DNA from: Paraburkholderia phenoliruptrix
Lineage (GTDB): Bacteria > Pseudomonadota > Gammaproteobacteria > Burkholderiales > Burkholderiaceae
Direction of reading: 5' to 3'
DNA length: 64,000 bases
NCBI RefSeq assembly: GCF_019511605.1
Contig: NZ_JAEUAV010000006.1
Span: 124,001 to 188,000, forward strand
The notes under the pieces are model-generated. The model did not search any database, had not been told where the DNA came from, and saw only the letters and a list, made by a program, of their open reading frames with translations. A program made the translations under genes and the position numbers. Of the stretch, positions 43,180 through 52,575 are shown one piece after another; the stretch's first letter is position 1; every line of letters starts with the position of its first letter.

Positions 43180-44583
43180 TCACGCCTCCAACTGTTCGAG
43201 CACCTTACCTTTGGTTTCAATGCCGAGAAAGTGCACGGCTACCGCCGCAAGAAACGGCACAGCCGCGAGTATGTAAAACGCGACCTGCAGATTGCCGCCG
43301 ATCATCGTCTTCGAAACGATGGCGGGGGCGAAGATTGCCGCCACCTTCAGCCATGCGCCGCCCACGCCGCAGCCCATCGCACGGATGCTGGTCGGGTACA
43401 GCTCCGGCGTGTACACATAAGCGGTGATAAAACCGCAAGCGAGAAAGCCCAGCGACAACGCACAGCAGGTGGCCACCACATACACCGACGAATCGTGCAG
43501 CACGCCTGCCAGCAGCAGCGAAATTGCGCATGCCACAAACGACAGATTGATAATCGGCTTGCGCCCCACCTTGTCGACGAGCAGCGCGCATGTCAACGAG
43601 CCCAGCACGCCCAGCACCGAAGCGGCCACCGCGAGATTCAACGCGAGTTGCAGCGGCGCGTGATAGACCGTGCGGTAAATCGTCGGCAGCCAGGTCGAAA
43701 GCCCGTACTGAATGAAGCCGCACGTGATCCACAGCATTGCGACGGCCAACGTGCGCTTGAGATACGCCGGACCGAACAGATCGCTCATTCGTCGCTTCGG
43801 GTGACGATTCGCCATTGCTTCGAATTCGGCCGAATCTGCAACCGGCGGCAGCGGGCCTTTCGCGGCGCGCTCGAATGCATGCACCGCGGTATCGGCATCG
43901 GCCATGCGGTCACGCTCGGCGAGCCAGCGCGGCGACTCCGGCACGAGCTTGCGCAGCACGAAGAACAGAATCAACGGCACACCGCCGATGAAGTACATGG
44001 CCTGCCAGCCAAAACGAGGCACGATCCATGCACCCAGCGCATTCGAAGCAAGCAGGCCCACCGGAAACACGATCTCGTACAACAGCACGAAACGGCCGCG
44101 GCCATGAGCGCGGCTGATCTCGTTGATATACGTTGCGGCAACCGGCAGTTCGCCGCCAAGCCCCAGTCCCTGGATCACGCGCAACACCACGAACGCCGCA
44201 AAGGTTGGCGCAAAGCCGCAAGCAATACTTGTGATGCCGATAATGCCCGAGCTGAGCGCAATGGCGCGCACACGCCCATGGCGCTCGGCGTACCACGGAA
44301 AAACAAATGCACCAATCAGTTGTCCGACCGAACCCGAGCCGATCAGAAAGCCGATTTCCCACGGCGTGAGATGCCACTTCGCAATCAGCACCGGCAACGT
44401 GGCCGCAATGGCGATTACGTCGAAGCCGTCGAAGAACGTGGCGAGGCCAATCAGAATACGCGCACGCACCTGCATTGCATTCTTCGGCAGCCGTTCGAGT
44501 CGCGCGATAATCGAGCCGCGCGTGACGGGTCCGGAAACGCCCGCGCCGCTGCGCTCCGCAATGGTGTTGTCGATGGTTCTCAT
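43180..44583 (-). CDS. MFS importer, aromatic acid:H+ symporter family
   Basis: The 467-residue protein has about twelve membrane segments and the AAHS/sugar-porter pattern: LIGLATFFDGFDVIAIAATLPVL (D-G-x-D in segment 1), GAFVFPWYAERHGRVRAI in loop 2-3 and the loop 8-9 counterpart LLVDKVGRKPII. FDGFD matches PcaK/BenK-type transporters of aromatic acids. The ATG at 44583 is preferred to a TTG at 44616. It lies 25 bases after the ferredoxin reductase as the last gene of the 14-gene run and should import the starting compound or an intermediate. Confidence 0.9.
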   Translation of the reverse strand: MRTIDNTIAERSGAGVSGPVTRGSIIARLERLPKNAMQVRARILIGLATFFDGFDVIAIAATLPVLIAKWHLTPWEIGFLIGSGSVGQLIGAFVFPWYAERHGRVRAIALSSGIIGITSIACGFAPTFAAFVVLRVIQGLGLGGELPVAATYINEISRAHGRGRFVLLYEIVFPVGLLASNALGAWIVPRFGWQAMYFIGGVPLILFFVLRKLVPESPRWLAERDRMADADTAVHAFERAAKGPLPPVADSAEFEAMANRHPKRRMSDLFGPAYLKRTLAVAMLWITCGFIQYGLSTWLPTIYRTVYHAPLQLALNLAVAASVLGVLGSLTCALLVDKVGRKPIINLSFVACAISLLLAGVLHDSSVYVVATCCALSLGFLACGFITAYVYTPELYPTSIRAMGCGVGGAWLKVAAIFAPAIVSKTMIGGNLQVAFYILAAVPFLAAVAVHFLGIETKGKVLEQLEA

Positions 44584-44608
44584 GCCGTTGTGCCGTCCGT
44601 ATGTGTGG

Positions 44609-45874
44609 TTAGGCAAGCGCCGTTGAGGCGTCGGTCAATGTGGCAAGGTCGATGGTCCGGCCTTGATTCATCCACTTGCGCGAGAGCTTCAGCTCGCGTG
44701 GATTGTTGATGGCGATTACGCCGCGAATCGCGCCGTCTTCGAGATGAAACAGCGTCGCGCGTTTGCCCGCCAGATCGCCGCGCACCGCGAGCTGCGCATC
44801 TGCCGGAATATCGCCGAGAATTTGCAGGTTGACGTCGTATTGATCGGACCAGAACCACGGAATGTCCGCATACGGTTCGAAGGTGCCGAGCAGCGCTTTG
44901 GCCGCGGCAATCGCCTGGTTTTGCGCATTGGCCCACGACTCGAGCCGCACGCGGCGCTTGAGCCACGCACTCGGATGATTTGCCACATCGCCGCACGCGA
45001 AAATGCGCGGGTCGTCGGTCGCGCCGAAATGATCGACGACAATGCCGTCTTCCACCTTCACGCCCGCCGCTTCAGCCAACGCCGTATGCGGCGCGAGACC
45101 GATGCCGGCCACCGCGAAATCGGCGTCGAGGGTCGAACCATCGGCGAATGTCGCGCGAATCCCGTTCGCGTCGTTCGGATGATCTTCGAGCTTCGAAAGC
45201 GACACGTTCAGCCGCACATCCACACCATTCGCGCGATGCAGTCCGAGCAGAAAGTCCGACACGAGCGGCGGCAACGAACGCGCACACAGACGCGGCGCGC
45301 CTTCCACCACGGTTGCCTCGACGCCGAGCTTGCGCGCCGTCGCGGCCACTTCCAGACCGATCCAGCCGCCGCCGACCACCAGCACGCGCTTGCTGGCGCG
45401 CAGCCGTTCGCCCAATGCCACCGCTTCGTCGAGCGTGCGGAGATACGTAACGTGCGCGGTCTTCACGAGTGCATCGGGCAAGCGGCGCGCCGCGCCACCC
45501 GTCGCAATCACGAGGCGGTCGTATTGCACCTCGCGGCCCGCTTGAGTGCTAACGATGCGTGCCGCGCGATCAATCGACGTCGCGCAATCCGGTTGCCATG
45601 CTTCGACATTCAGCGCCGCGAAATCGTCCGGCTTCACGAGACGCACGGTGTCGATATTCGCCTCGCCGGCAAGCACTGCTTTCGAAAGCGGCGGCCGCTC
45701 GTACGGCAGGTGCACTTCGTCGGCAATCATCACGAGGCGCCCTTCAAAGCCCTCTTTGCGCAGCGTCTTGACGACCCAGCCCGCCGCCTGACCACCGCCA
45801 ATCACGACAATGGTGCGCGGCGCTTCAAGTCCGGCATGCGCGGCTTGCGCCTTTGCAGTAGCGGCGTCAGTCAT
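44609..45874 (-). CDS. Ferredoxin reductase of a Rieske oxygenase system
   Basis: The 421-residue FAD protein resembles BphA4/AndAa: FAD site TIVVIGGGQAAGWVVKTLRKEGFEG, the LPYERPPLSK motif, NADH site VLVVGGGWIGLEVAATARKLG, the ATGG and IFACGDVA motifs, and a C-terminal dimerisation domain from about residue 320. It transfers electrons from NADH to the Rieske ferredoxin encoded at the start of the same run. It overlaps the dioxygenase gene by eight bases. Its position eleven genes from its ferredoxin partner is unusual but all lie on one strand without large gaps. Confidence 0.93.
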   Translation of the reverse strand: MTDAATAKAQAAHAGLEAPRTIVVIGGGQAAGWVVKTLRKEGFEGRLVMIADEVHLPYERPPLSKAVLAGEANIDTVRLVKPDDFAALNVEAWQPDCATSIDRAARIVSTQAGREVQYDRLVIATGGAARRLPDALVKTAHVTYLRTLDEAVALGERLRASKRVLVVGGGWIGLEVAATARKLGVEATVVEGAPRLCARSLPPLVSDFLLGLHRANGVDVRLNVSLSKLEDHPNDANGIRATFADGSTLDADFAVAGIGLAPHTALAEAAGVKVEDGIVVDHFGATDDPRIFACGDVANHPSAWLKRRVRLESWANAQNQAIAAAKALLGTFEPYADIPWFWSDQYDVNLQILGDIPADAQLAVRGDLAGKRATLFHLEDGAIRGVIAINNPRELKLSRKWMNQGRTIDLATLTDASTALA

Positions 45875-46832
45875 TTTTGCGCTCCGTCATGAACTTGCCT
45901 TCCGGCGCCTTCGCGTTTTTCTGGCGACGCGTATTGCCGTCGATGCCGCCGTCGATTGCCCATTCGGCGAACACGGTGGGTCCAGGTTCGAAATCGCGCG
46001 GTTGCCATTCGGGCGTGAGCTGATCTTCGTCCGCGTAGTACTCGATCAGGCCGCCCGCCGGGTTCTGGAAGTACCAGAAATAAGCCGACGAAACGGGATG
46101 ACGTCCCGGCCCAAGTTGCGTGTCCCAGCCGCAGCGGCTGATGTGCATGCCGCCGCCAAACACTTCGTGGATGTCGCGCACGGTGAACGCGACGTGATTC
46201 AAACCGCGTTTTCCGTTCGGCAAAGCCAGCAGAAAAATATCGTGGTGGCCGCCATGCGGCGCGCAACGCATGAATGCGCCGCGGCCCGGATAACGATCCG
46301 ACATTTCGAAGCCGAGCAGTTCCTGATAGAACCTCTCCTGTTCCGCGAGTCTGTTCGTGAAGAAGACCACGTGCCCCACTTCGACCGGCTCCGCGCGCTC
46401 ATACACGGGCGACGGCTGATCGACGCGCAATGTTTGGCCCCACACGTTCGAGGGTGAACCGTGAATGTCGAGCGCACGCTTGCGCGTCACCTCGACGCGA
46501 ATCGCCATGCCGTTCGGGTCGATGCAGCCCACCGCGTCTTCCGTTTCGAAATGGCCCGGCTGACCCGCAAACCGGCCACGCAGCGCGTCGAGTTCCGCCT
46601 GGGTTGCGACGCCCCATGTCACTTCGCGAAGAGTCGGGCCTTCTTCGAAAGCGGGCGGCAGCGAAGGATCGTTTGCATCGACGGCGAGCACCGTGCAGCC
46701 GTTCAGCGTTTCAAAGCGTGCGTGCGTTTCATCGTGCGCAACTTCCTTCAAGCCCCAGTCCGCGAAAAAGCGGCGACAGGTAGCGAGATCCGTCACGCCG
46801 TAGATAATCTGTTCAATGCCGAGAATAGTCAT
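45867..46832 (-). CDS. Extradiol (VOC-fold) ring-cleavage dioxygenase-like protein
   Basis: The 321-residue protein has two vicinal-oxygen-chelate modules, the second carrying the likely Fe(II) ligands of type I extradiol dioxygenases: His in PVEVGHVVFF, His in GLNHVAFTV and Glu in GGLIEYYADE. Similar enzymes open catechols next to the hydroxyls (2,3-dihydroxybiphenyl or catechol 2,3-dioxygenase). The start is the ATG at 46832, as the ten upstream residues look random. A C-terminal basic tail (RRQKNAKAPEGKFMTERKND) is unusual. In this cluster it is the natural ring-opening step after the Rieske enzyme and SDR. Confidence 0.88.
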   Translation of the reverse strand: MTILGIEQIIYGVTDLATCRRFFADWGLKEVAHDETHARFETLNGCTVLAVDANDPSLPPAFEEGPTLREVTWGVATQAELDALRGRFAGQPGHFETEDAVGCIDPNGMAIRVEVTRKRALDIHGSPSNVWGQTLRVDQPSPVYERAEPVEVGHVVFFTNRLAEQERFYQELLGFEMSDRYPGRGAFMRCAPHGGHHDIFLLALPNGKRGLNHVAFTVRDIHEVFGGGMHISRCGWDTQLGPGRHPVSSAYFWYFQNPAGGLIEYYADEDQLTPEWQPRDFEPGPTVFAEWAIDGGIDGNTRRQKNAKAPEGKFMTERKND

Positions 46833-46849
46833 AACGCGCCTCTTGCGTA

Positions 46850-48349
46850 TCAGTTTGCCCACGCCAGCGGCGCGTCGTTCAAGCCCCAGTACAGACTCTT
46901 CTGTTGCATGTATTCGCGGATGCCGAGCCTGCCTTTCTCGCGTCCCATGCCGCTCTCTTTCCAGCCGCTAAACGGCGTCGAGATGGAGAAGAGCTTGTAG
47001 GTGTTGATCCAGATGGTGCCCGCTTCCAGCGCGCGGGCAATCCGGTATGCACGCTTGTAGTCGCGTGTCCAGATGCCGGCGGCAAGACCGAACACGCTGT
47101 TGTTCGCTTCTTTCAGCAACGCTGCTTCGTCGTCGAACGGCATGGCGACCAGCACCGGTCCGAAGATCTCTTCCTGGCAGATGCGTGCGCTGTTGGTGAG
47201 ACCTTCGAGAATGGTCGGCTGGTAGTACGTGCCCTCGTCGCGGCCGTCGCCGACCGGGCGCTCGCCGCCGCACAGCAGGCGCCCGCCCTCTTCGAGGCCC
47301 AACGCCACATAACGCTCGACTGTTTCGCGATGCGCCTGCGTGATCAATGGACCCATTTGCGTTTCCGCGCGCGACGGATCGCCGACGCGCAATTTGCGCG
47401 CGCCTTCCACGAGACGCTTCATGAACGCGTCATAGATGGAGCGCTGCACGAACAGCCGCGAACCGGCAATACACGCCTCGCCCGACGAACTGAAGATGCC
47501 GTACAGCACGCCGTTCACTGCGTGATCGAGATCGGCGTCGTCGAACACGATAGTCGGCGACTTTCCGCCCAGTTCGAGCGAGACCGGCATCAGTTTGTCG
47601 GCCGCAATGCGGGCGATGCCGCGGCCCACTTCGGTGCCGCCCGTGAACGACACTTTCTTCACGAGCGGATGCCGCACGAGCACGTCGCCGATTACCGAGC
47701 CCTTGCCCGGCAACACGCTGATCACGCCCTTCGGCACGCCGGCTTCCTCGCAGATGCGCGCGAGGGCCAGCGAAACCAATGGCGTCACTTCGGCGGGCTT
47801 CAGCACCACTGCGTTGCCGCCCGCCAGTGCCGGCGCGAGCTTCTGCGCATCCGAGGCAATCGGCGAATTCCACGGCGTAATGGCAGCGATCACGCCGATG
47901 GGCTCATAGACGCTCATCGTCAGATAATCGCCGCGCGAAGGGGTGACTTCTTCATCCAGCGTTTCGAGGCACGCCGCGAAATAGCGGAACGTGTTCGCGG
48001 CGCTCGCAACGAGTACCCGCGTTTCGCCAATCGGCTTGCCGTTGTCGCGCCGCTGCAATTGCGCGAGCGCTTCGTGCCGCGCCGTAATCAGATCGGCGAT
48101 GCGGTAAAGAATCAGCGCGCGCTGATGCGGCTTGAGCCCCGACCAGTCCGCGCGGCGCCACGCGAGGTCCGCGGCCTCCACGGCTTCGCGCGCGTCGTCG
48201 GCATTGGCCGTCGAGATTTCCATGTTGACCGACTGATCCGCCGGATACAGGCTTTTATACGGGTTGCCACGCCCTTGCCGCCATTGCCCGCCGATAAAAA
48301 TATCGCCGGTCGGCACAAGGCTGGTATCGAAGTGAGTCATATCGGTCAT
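46850..48349 (-). CDS. Aldehyde dehydrogenase (NAD(P)+)
   Basis: The 499-residue enzyme has the full family set: PWNSPIASDAQKLAPALAGGNAVVLKPAE (cofactor), FTGGTEVGRGIA, catalytic Glu in VSLELGGKSP, catalytic Cys in SSSGEACIAGSR, and EEIFGPVL. It is closest in pattern to betaine-aldehyde and hydroxymuconic-semialdehyde dehydrogenases. In a meta-cleavage route it would oxidise the ring-opened semialdehyde or the aldehyde made by the ThDP enzyme. An eight-base tandem repeat lies just upstream, between it and the aspartate-dehydrogenase-like gene. Confidence 0.95.
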   Translation of the reverse strand: MTDMTHFDTSLVPTGDIFIGGQWRQGRGNPYKSLYPADQSVNMEISTANADDAREAVEAADLAWRRADWSGLKPHQRALILYRIADLITARHEALAQLQRRDNGKPIGETRVLVASAANTFRYFAACLETLDEEVTPSRGDYLTMSVYEPIGVIAAITPWNSPIASDAQKLAPALAGGNAVVLKPAEVTPLVSLALARICEEAGVPKGVISVLPGKGSVIGDVLVRHPLVKKVSFTGGTEVGRGIARIAADKLMPVSLELGGKSPTIVFDDADLDHAVNGVLYGIFSSSGEACIAGSRLFVQRSIYDAFMKRLVEGARKLRVGDPSRAETQMGPLITQAHRETVERYVALGLEEGGRLLCGGERPVGDGRDEGTYYQPTILEGLTNSARICQEEIFGPVLVAMPFDDEAALLKEANNSVFGLAAGIWTRDYKRAYRIARALEAGTIWINTYKLFSISTPFSGWKESGMGREKGRLGIREYMQQKSLYWGLNDAPLAWAN

Positions 48350-48366
48350 TCCGTTTTGCTCAAGCG

Positions 48367-48406
48367 GTTGGCTCGTTGGCTCGTTGGCTCGTTGGCTCGT
48401 TGGCTT
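48367..48406. repeat. 8-bp tandem repeat upstream of the aldehyde dehydrogenase
   Basis: Five consecutive copies of GTTGGCTC (the last ends T instead of C) lie in the 64-base gap before the aldehyde dehydrogenase start. The copies are otherwise identical, so the tract could change length by slippage and alter spacing in the leader. Confidence 0.85.
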
Positions 48407-48413
48407 AGTCGCC

Positions 48414-49244
48414 TCAAATCACGCAGCGCGCGGCGCGATTGCGCAGCGCGCGAATCGCGCTGTACGCGGTCAACGCGGATGTCTTCGGGTTCTCGGGCAG
48501 CGGCTTGCCGCACATCTCAAGAGACATTTCGCCGAACGCACCGCGCGCGAGAATGCGGTGCACGTTGCGCGTCACGTTCGGATCGGCAATGAGCCGGACC
48601 GTCGTGTGATCGAGGCCGAGGCCGGCGAGTGCGATGGTGGCCGCCACGTTGGCGTTCTTCGGGTAAAGACGCGCCGCTTCGCGCGCGCTGCCTTCGAAGA
48701 TCACCTGCTCTTCCTGCAACGCATTAAGGTCGCAGACCTGTTCGGCGGGCGTGCCGAGCCAACCCGTGGGCGGCTTGCGGCCGGTGTACAGCACTTCGTC
48801 CAGTCCGCCGAGCTTGGCCGCGGCCAACGCATCCACGCCGCCTATTGCGCCCGACAGCAGCGTCAAGGTCGCGTCGCCTTCATCGGCTGCGGCCGACAAT
48901 GCGTCGAGCAACATCACGTCCGACAAGGCGCCGATCGACGCCACCGCGCAGTCGGTGCCGGCTTTGAGAAGCGGCACCACGTGATCGACGAGCGCGCAGT
49001 GCCCTGCGCATTCCAATGCGAAATGCGGCTGGCTGCTCAGCGCGGAGACGGAGGCCACCACATCCACCGAAGCGCCGACCACTTCACGCACCGACGCCAT
49101 GTGCCGCTGCGGCACGATCACGTGCGACACGCGCACTGTCGGATCGGCGGCAACCGAGCGATACACCGCCTGGCCAATCGCGCCGAAGCCGATCATCGCG
49201 ACATCGACGGGAGCGTGGTGCCCCGCGTAGCCCGCTTCACGCAT
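48414..49244 (-). CDS. L-aspartate dehydrogenase-like protein (NadX family)
   Basis: The 276-residue protein has the NAD site [19 protein letters not shown] and the family signature regions [77 protein letters not shown] and [16 protein letters not shown], with the catalytic His in the last-but-one segment. Known members deaminate aspartate or, in the reverse direction, aminate oxaloacetate. No nadA or nadC is nearby, so NAD synthesis is unlikely; in this catabolic run it may act on an amino acid or imine intermediate. It overlaps the ThDP gene by eight bases. Confidence 0.85.
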   Translation of the reverse strand: MREAGYAGHHAPVDVAMIGFGAIGQAVYRSVAADPTVRVSHVIVPQRHMASVREVVGASVDVVASVSALSSQPHFALECAGHCALVDHVVPLLKAGTDCAVASIGALSDVMLLDALSAAADEGDATLTLLSGAIGGVDALAAAKLGGLDEVLYTGRKPPTGWLGTPAEQVCDLNALQEEQVIFEGSAREAARLYPKNANVAATIALAGLGLDHTTVRLIADPNVTRNVHRILARGAFGEMSLEMCGKPLPENPKTSALTAYSAIRALRNRAARCVI

Positions 49245-50895
49245 GTTCAGGCTCCTCTTCTTTCACGGGCGGGCCCGCAAATGCAGTGGCAAACGAGCCG
49301 ACCGACAGCATGTCCACTTCGACCAGCACCGGACCGGTTCTCGCCATGCCCTCGCGAATGATCGCGTCCGCCTGATCGAGCGACTTGATGCGGTAATGCG
49401 TGAGCTTCAGGCTCTCGCAGAACTGCGCAAAATCGGGCTGGTGCAGATCGACGTAGCAGCGGCGCCCGCCGTACTGCGCGTCCTGAATGTTGCGGATCAC
49501 GCCGTAGCATTGGTCGTTCATCAGCACGATCATCACGTTCGCGTTTTCCTGCACGGCAGTGGCGAGTTCGCCCACGTTCACCATCAGGCCGCCGTCGCCG
49601 ACGAGGCATACTGTTTTTGCCGCGCTGCCCGCGAGCGCCGCGCCGATGCCCATCTGCATGCCTTGGCCGATGCCGCCGCCCAACGCATGCACGCCCGCGC
49701 GCGGCGAGAAGATCTTCAGCATGCGGTTGCCCCACGTGCTGTTCGAAATGGTGACGTCGCGCACCCAGTTGTAGTCGCGGCCCACCGCTGCCTGGAGCGC
49801 ATCCACCAGACGCTTGTAGGGCCCTAGGCCCTTGCCCACGTCGGCGACGGCACTTTCGCGCGCGGCGGCAAGATCCTGCGCGAATGCGGGATCGACCTTC
49901 AGGCGGCCTTCCAGCAGCGTCGCGAGTTCTTCAAGAACCGCTTTGGCGTCGCCGTGCACGAACATCTCGTTGCGATAGCCGCGGTTATCGGCAAGCGCAT
50001 CGGCGTCGATGCGATAGAGCGGTTGCGGCAGTGCGAGCTTGTATTTGAGCGTCTCATTGCCGCGCAGACGCGAACCGACGACCACCAATGCATCGCACGT
50101 CTTATACAAGCTTTCCACTGCGGCGTGCACATTGAAGGCACCGAGCGAGGCCGGGTGATCTTCCGGCAACACGCCGCGCCCCTGCACGCTCGTCACCACG
50201 CCGAAGCCGAGTGCGACGAGGCGCTCCACGGCGTGCGTCGCATGACGCGCGCCGCCGCCCAGCCACAACAGCGGGCGCTTCGCCTTCGCGAGTTGCCCGG
50301 CGAGATCGGCGACGCGCTGCGTGCTATGCGTGAGCGTGCCGATATGCGGGGCGGCCAGATCGGCGGGCCATTCGATTGCGGCCGCTTGAATGTCGATTGG
50401 AATTTCGACGCTCACCGGACCGCTCGGCGCGGTTTGCGCAACGCGCACGGCTTCGCGGATGGTGGGCAATGCAGTTTCGACCGAACGCACGCGATACGCG
50501 GCCTTCGAAATGGACTGAAGCATCGACAACTGGTCCGGTGCTTCGTGAATGTAGGCGAGATCTTTGTCGAGGTATTCGGTTTCGATCTGCCCCGTCACAT
50601 GCAGCAGTGCCGTGCCCGCGGTCAGCGCCTCGACCATTGCGCCCGCCGCGTTGCCCGCAGCGGTGCCCGTGCTCGTAAACGCCACACCTAGGCCGCCGGA
50701 GACACGCGCGAGACCGTCGGCCATGTTCACTGCGCCGGCTTCGCCGCGAGCGCCGACGTAGCGGATCTTGCCGCGCTTATGGATCGCGTCGAGAATCGGC
50801 ATGTTGTGGATCGAGATCACGCCGAATGCGGTTTTCACGCCGCATTGCTCGAGAAAGGCGGCGATCAGCTCGCCAACGGTAGTTTGATTAGACAT
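49237..50895 (-). CDS. ThDP-dependent enzyme (acetolactate synthase/2-oxo-acid decarboxylase fold)
   Basis: The 552-residue protein has three typical domains. The N-terminal pyrimidine-binding domain includes the catalytic Glu in [15 protein letters not shown], the central domain lies about 190-320, and the C-terminal pyrophosphate domain has [29 protein letters not shown] (GDG...N motif). It decarboxylates or ligates a 2-oxo acid. The start is the ATG at 50895; the long upstream extension of the frame lies inside the SDR gene and is not used. It overlaps both neighbours by eight bases. The substrate is unknown; benzoylformate- or sulfopyruvate-decarboxylase-like roles are possible. Confidence 0.9.
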   Translation of the reverse strand: MSNQTTVGELIAAFLEQCGVKTAFGVISIHNMPILDAIHKRGKIRYVGARGEAGAVNMADGLARVSGGLGVAFTSTGTAAGNAAGAMVEALTAGTALLHVTGQIETEYLDKDLAYIHEAPDQLSMLQSISKAAYRVRSVETALPTIREAVRVAQTAPSGPVSVEIPIDIQAAAIEWPADLAAPHIGTLTHSTQRVADLAGQLAKAKRPLLWLGGGARHATHAVERLVALGFGVVTSVQGRGVLPEDHPASLGAFNVHAAVESLYKTCDALVVVGSRLRGNETLKYKLALPQPLYRIDADALADNRGYRNEMFVHGDAKAVLEELATLLEGRLKVDPAFAQDLAAARESAVADVGKGLGPYKRLVDALQAAVGRDYNWVRDVTISNSTWGNRMLKIFSPRAGVHALGGGIGQGMQMGIGAALAGSAAKTVCLVGDGGLMVNVGELATAVQENANVMIVLMNDQCYGVIRNIQDAQYGGRRCYVDLHQPDFAQFCESLKLTHYRIKSLDQADAIIREGMARTGPVLVEVDMLSVGSFATAFAGPPVKEEEPEHA

Positions 50896-51694
50896 GTCGT
50901 GCAACGCCTCCAGAAACATCGATGTGACTGCCCGTCGTGTAGGACGACAGCGTCGTAGCCAGATAAAAGAGCGCTTGAGCGGCTTCTTCGGGTTTGCCGA
51001 AGCGGCCCAGCGGAATGTTCTTCTTGCGCGCCAGTTCGGCGGTCCAGTCTTCCCAGCTCTGGTCCGGCTGCGCTTCTTTCGCGTAACGGCGGCGCCATTG
51101 CCCCGACTCGACAATGCCAATCAGAATGGAATTGACGCGAATGCGCCGCGGGGCAAGTTCCACCGCGAGCGACTTGATAAGGTTCTGCACGCCAGCACGC
51201 GCCGACGAGGTCGCCACCATATGAGGTTCGGGTTGCAACGCGAGCAGCGAATTCACGCAGACAATCGCCGCATTGCCCGCACTCGCGGCATCGCTTAGCA
51301 TCGGCAGGAAAGCTCGGCTCGGGCGAATCACGCTGAAGTACTTGAGGTCGAGTTCTTCGCGCCAGGCTTCGTCGCTCGTATTGCTGAAGGTCGACACGCG
51401 GCCCTGGCCCGCGTTGTTGATCAGCATGTCCGTGCGGCCAAAGCGTGCCTGTACCGCTTGTGCAAAAGCGCGGACGTCGTCGGCGTCAAGCACGTCGCAA
51501 CGGCTCGCGAGCAGCCGCGCACCTGGAAACCGCGCGTTGAGCGCGGCCTCGGCTTGCGCGAGGCGCTCCGTGTCGCGCCCGCAAATCGCTACCGACGCAC
51601 CGGCTTGCAGAAACAGTTCCGCGCACGCGAGGCCGATACCGGACGAGCCGCCCGTTACCACCGCCACCTGTCCGCTCAGATCGATTCGAATCAT
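50888..51694 (-). CDS. SDR-family protein with replaced catalytic Tyr and Lys
   Basis: The 268-residue protein has a normal cofactor site (VAVVTGGSSGIGLACAELFL), strand 2, LINNAGQG and the C-terminal SSYTTGSHIDVSGG of classical SDRs. However, the expected YxxxK is replaced: the sequence at about residues 155-168 reads PHMVATSSARAGVQNL, aligning T for Tyr and R for Lys. A Ser remains in IVCVNSLLAL. The enzyme may work by another mechanism, bind cofactor only, or stand for a divergent SDR subgroup. It overlaps the IclR gene by four bases and the ThDP gene by eight. Confidence 0.88.
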   Translation of the reverse strand: MIRIDLSGQVAVVTGGSSGIGLACAELFLQAGASVAICGRDTERLAQAEAALNARFPGARLLASRCDVLDADDVRAFAQAVQARFGRTDMLINNAGQGRVSTFSNTSDEAWREELDLKYFSVIRPSRAFLPMLSDAASAGNAAIVCVNSLLALQPEPHMVATSSARAGVQNLIKSLAVELAPRRIRVNSILIGIVESGQWRRRYAKEAQPDQSWEDWTAELARKKNIPLGRFGKPEEAAQALFYLATTLSSYTTGSHIDVSGGVARHV

Positions 51695-52575
51695 TTGAGT
51701 CCCAGTGCTTTCATGTATTTGCTGCCGGAGTTCGAACCGTTGCCCGGCCGGAAATTGAGCCGCTGCGAAAGTTCGTCGGCCGCGCGGCGCACCTTGTCGA
51801 CGAGGCCGCTGTCCAGCAGCGACGCGTCGATTTCCTGGCGCGGAATAGTGGTCGTGATCACGGCCACGATGCGCCCCGTGTCGTTGCGCACCGGCGCGCT
51901 CACCACCGAAATGCCGCGTTCGAACGACGACTCGCTGATCGCGAAACCACGCCGCGCGTCGTCGCGAATCCGCTCGTACAGGTCCTCCACCGTGGCGGGC
52001 GTCTGCCTCGTGAAGCGCTCGAGTTCCGGCTCGGGATAAAGCCTCTTCAGTTCTTCGAGCGTCATGTCGCCCATCAGCACCTGACCGTGCGTCGTGGCAT
52101 ACGCAGGCAGGCGCGTGCCGACGTTGACCTTCACGGAGCTGAAAATCGGCGCGTGGCTTTGCGCTTTCGCGACGAACACGACGTCACGTCCATCGCGAAT
52201 CACGATGTGCGTGGTCAGGCCCGTCTCGTCGCGCAATGCCTCGATGATCGGCAGGCCCAGATCGGTCAATTCGAGCGAGCTCAGGTACTCGAAACCGAGG
52301 CGCAGCACCGCGACGCCGAGCCGATAGTGACGGTCCTTGTCGGCGCGTTCGAGAAAGCCGAGCGACTCGAGCGTTTGCAGCAGACGGAAAACAGTCGTGC
52401 GAGGAATTCCGAGTCGCCTGGATAATTCCGGGGCGCCGAGAACCGGCTCGCGCGGCGAAAACTCGGTCAGTATCTTCAGACCGCGCTCCAGTCCCGGCAC
52501 GCGATAGCTGGAGTCGCTGCTCTCGCTGTTACGCTCGTCGTCTGCGTCGCGTTCGTTAATGGCGTCGGGCGTCAT
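51691..52575 (-). CDS. IclR-family regulator within the catabolic run
   Basis: The 294-residue protein has a winged HTH (VPGLERGLKILTEFSPREPVLGAPELSRRLGIPRTTVFRLLQTLESLGFLERADKDRHYRLGVAVLRLG, residues about 27-95) and the IclR effector domain (about 110-260, ending ERGISVVSAPVRNDTGRIVAVITTTIP). IclR proteins repress or activate aromatic catabolic genes upon binding a pathway compound. It overlaps the hydrolase by four bases (ATGA) and the SDR by four, so it is made with the enzymes. It is very similar to the IclR protein at 58159, which suggests a duplicated sensor. Confidence 0.93.
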   Translation of the reverse strand: MTPDAINERDADDERNSESSDSSYRVPGLERGLKILTEFSPREPVLGAPELSRRLGIPRTTVFRLLQTLESLGFLERADKDRHYRLGVAVLRLGFEYLSSLELTDLGLPIIEALRDETGLTTHIVIRDGRDVVFVAKAQSHAPIFSSVKVNVGTRLPAYATTHGQVLMGDMTLEELKRLYPEPELERFTRQTPATVEDLYERIRDDARRGFAISESSFERGISVVSAPVRNDTGRIVAVITTTIPRQEIDASLLDSGLVDKVRRAADELSQRLNFRPGNGSNSGSKYMKALGLK

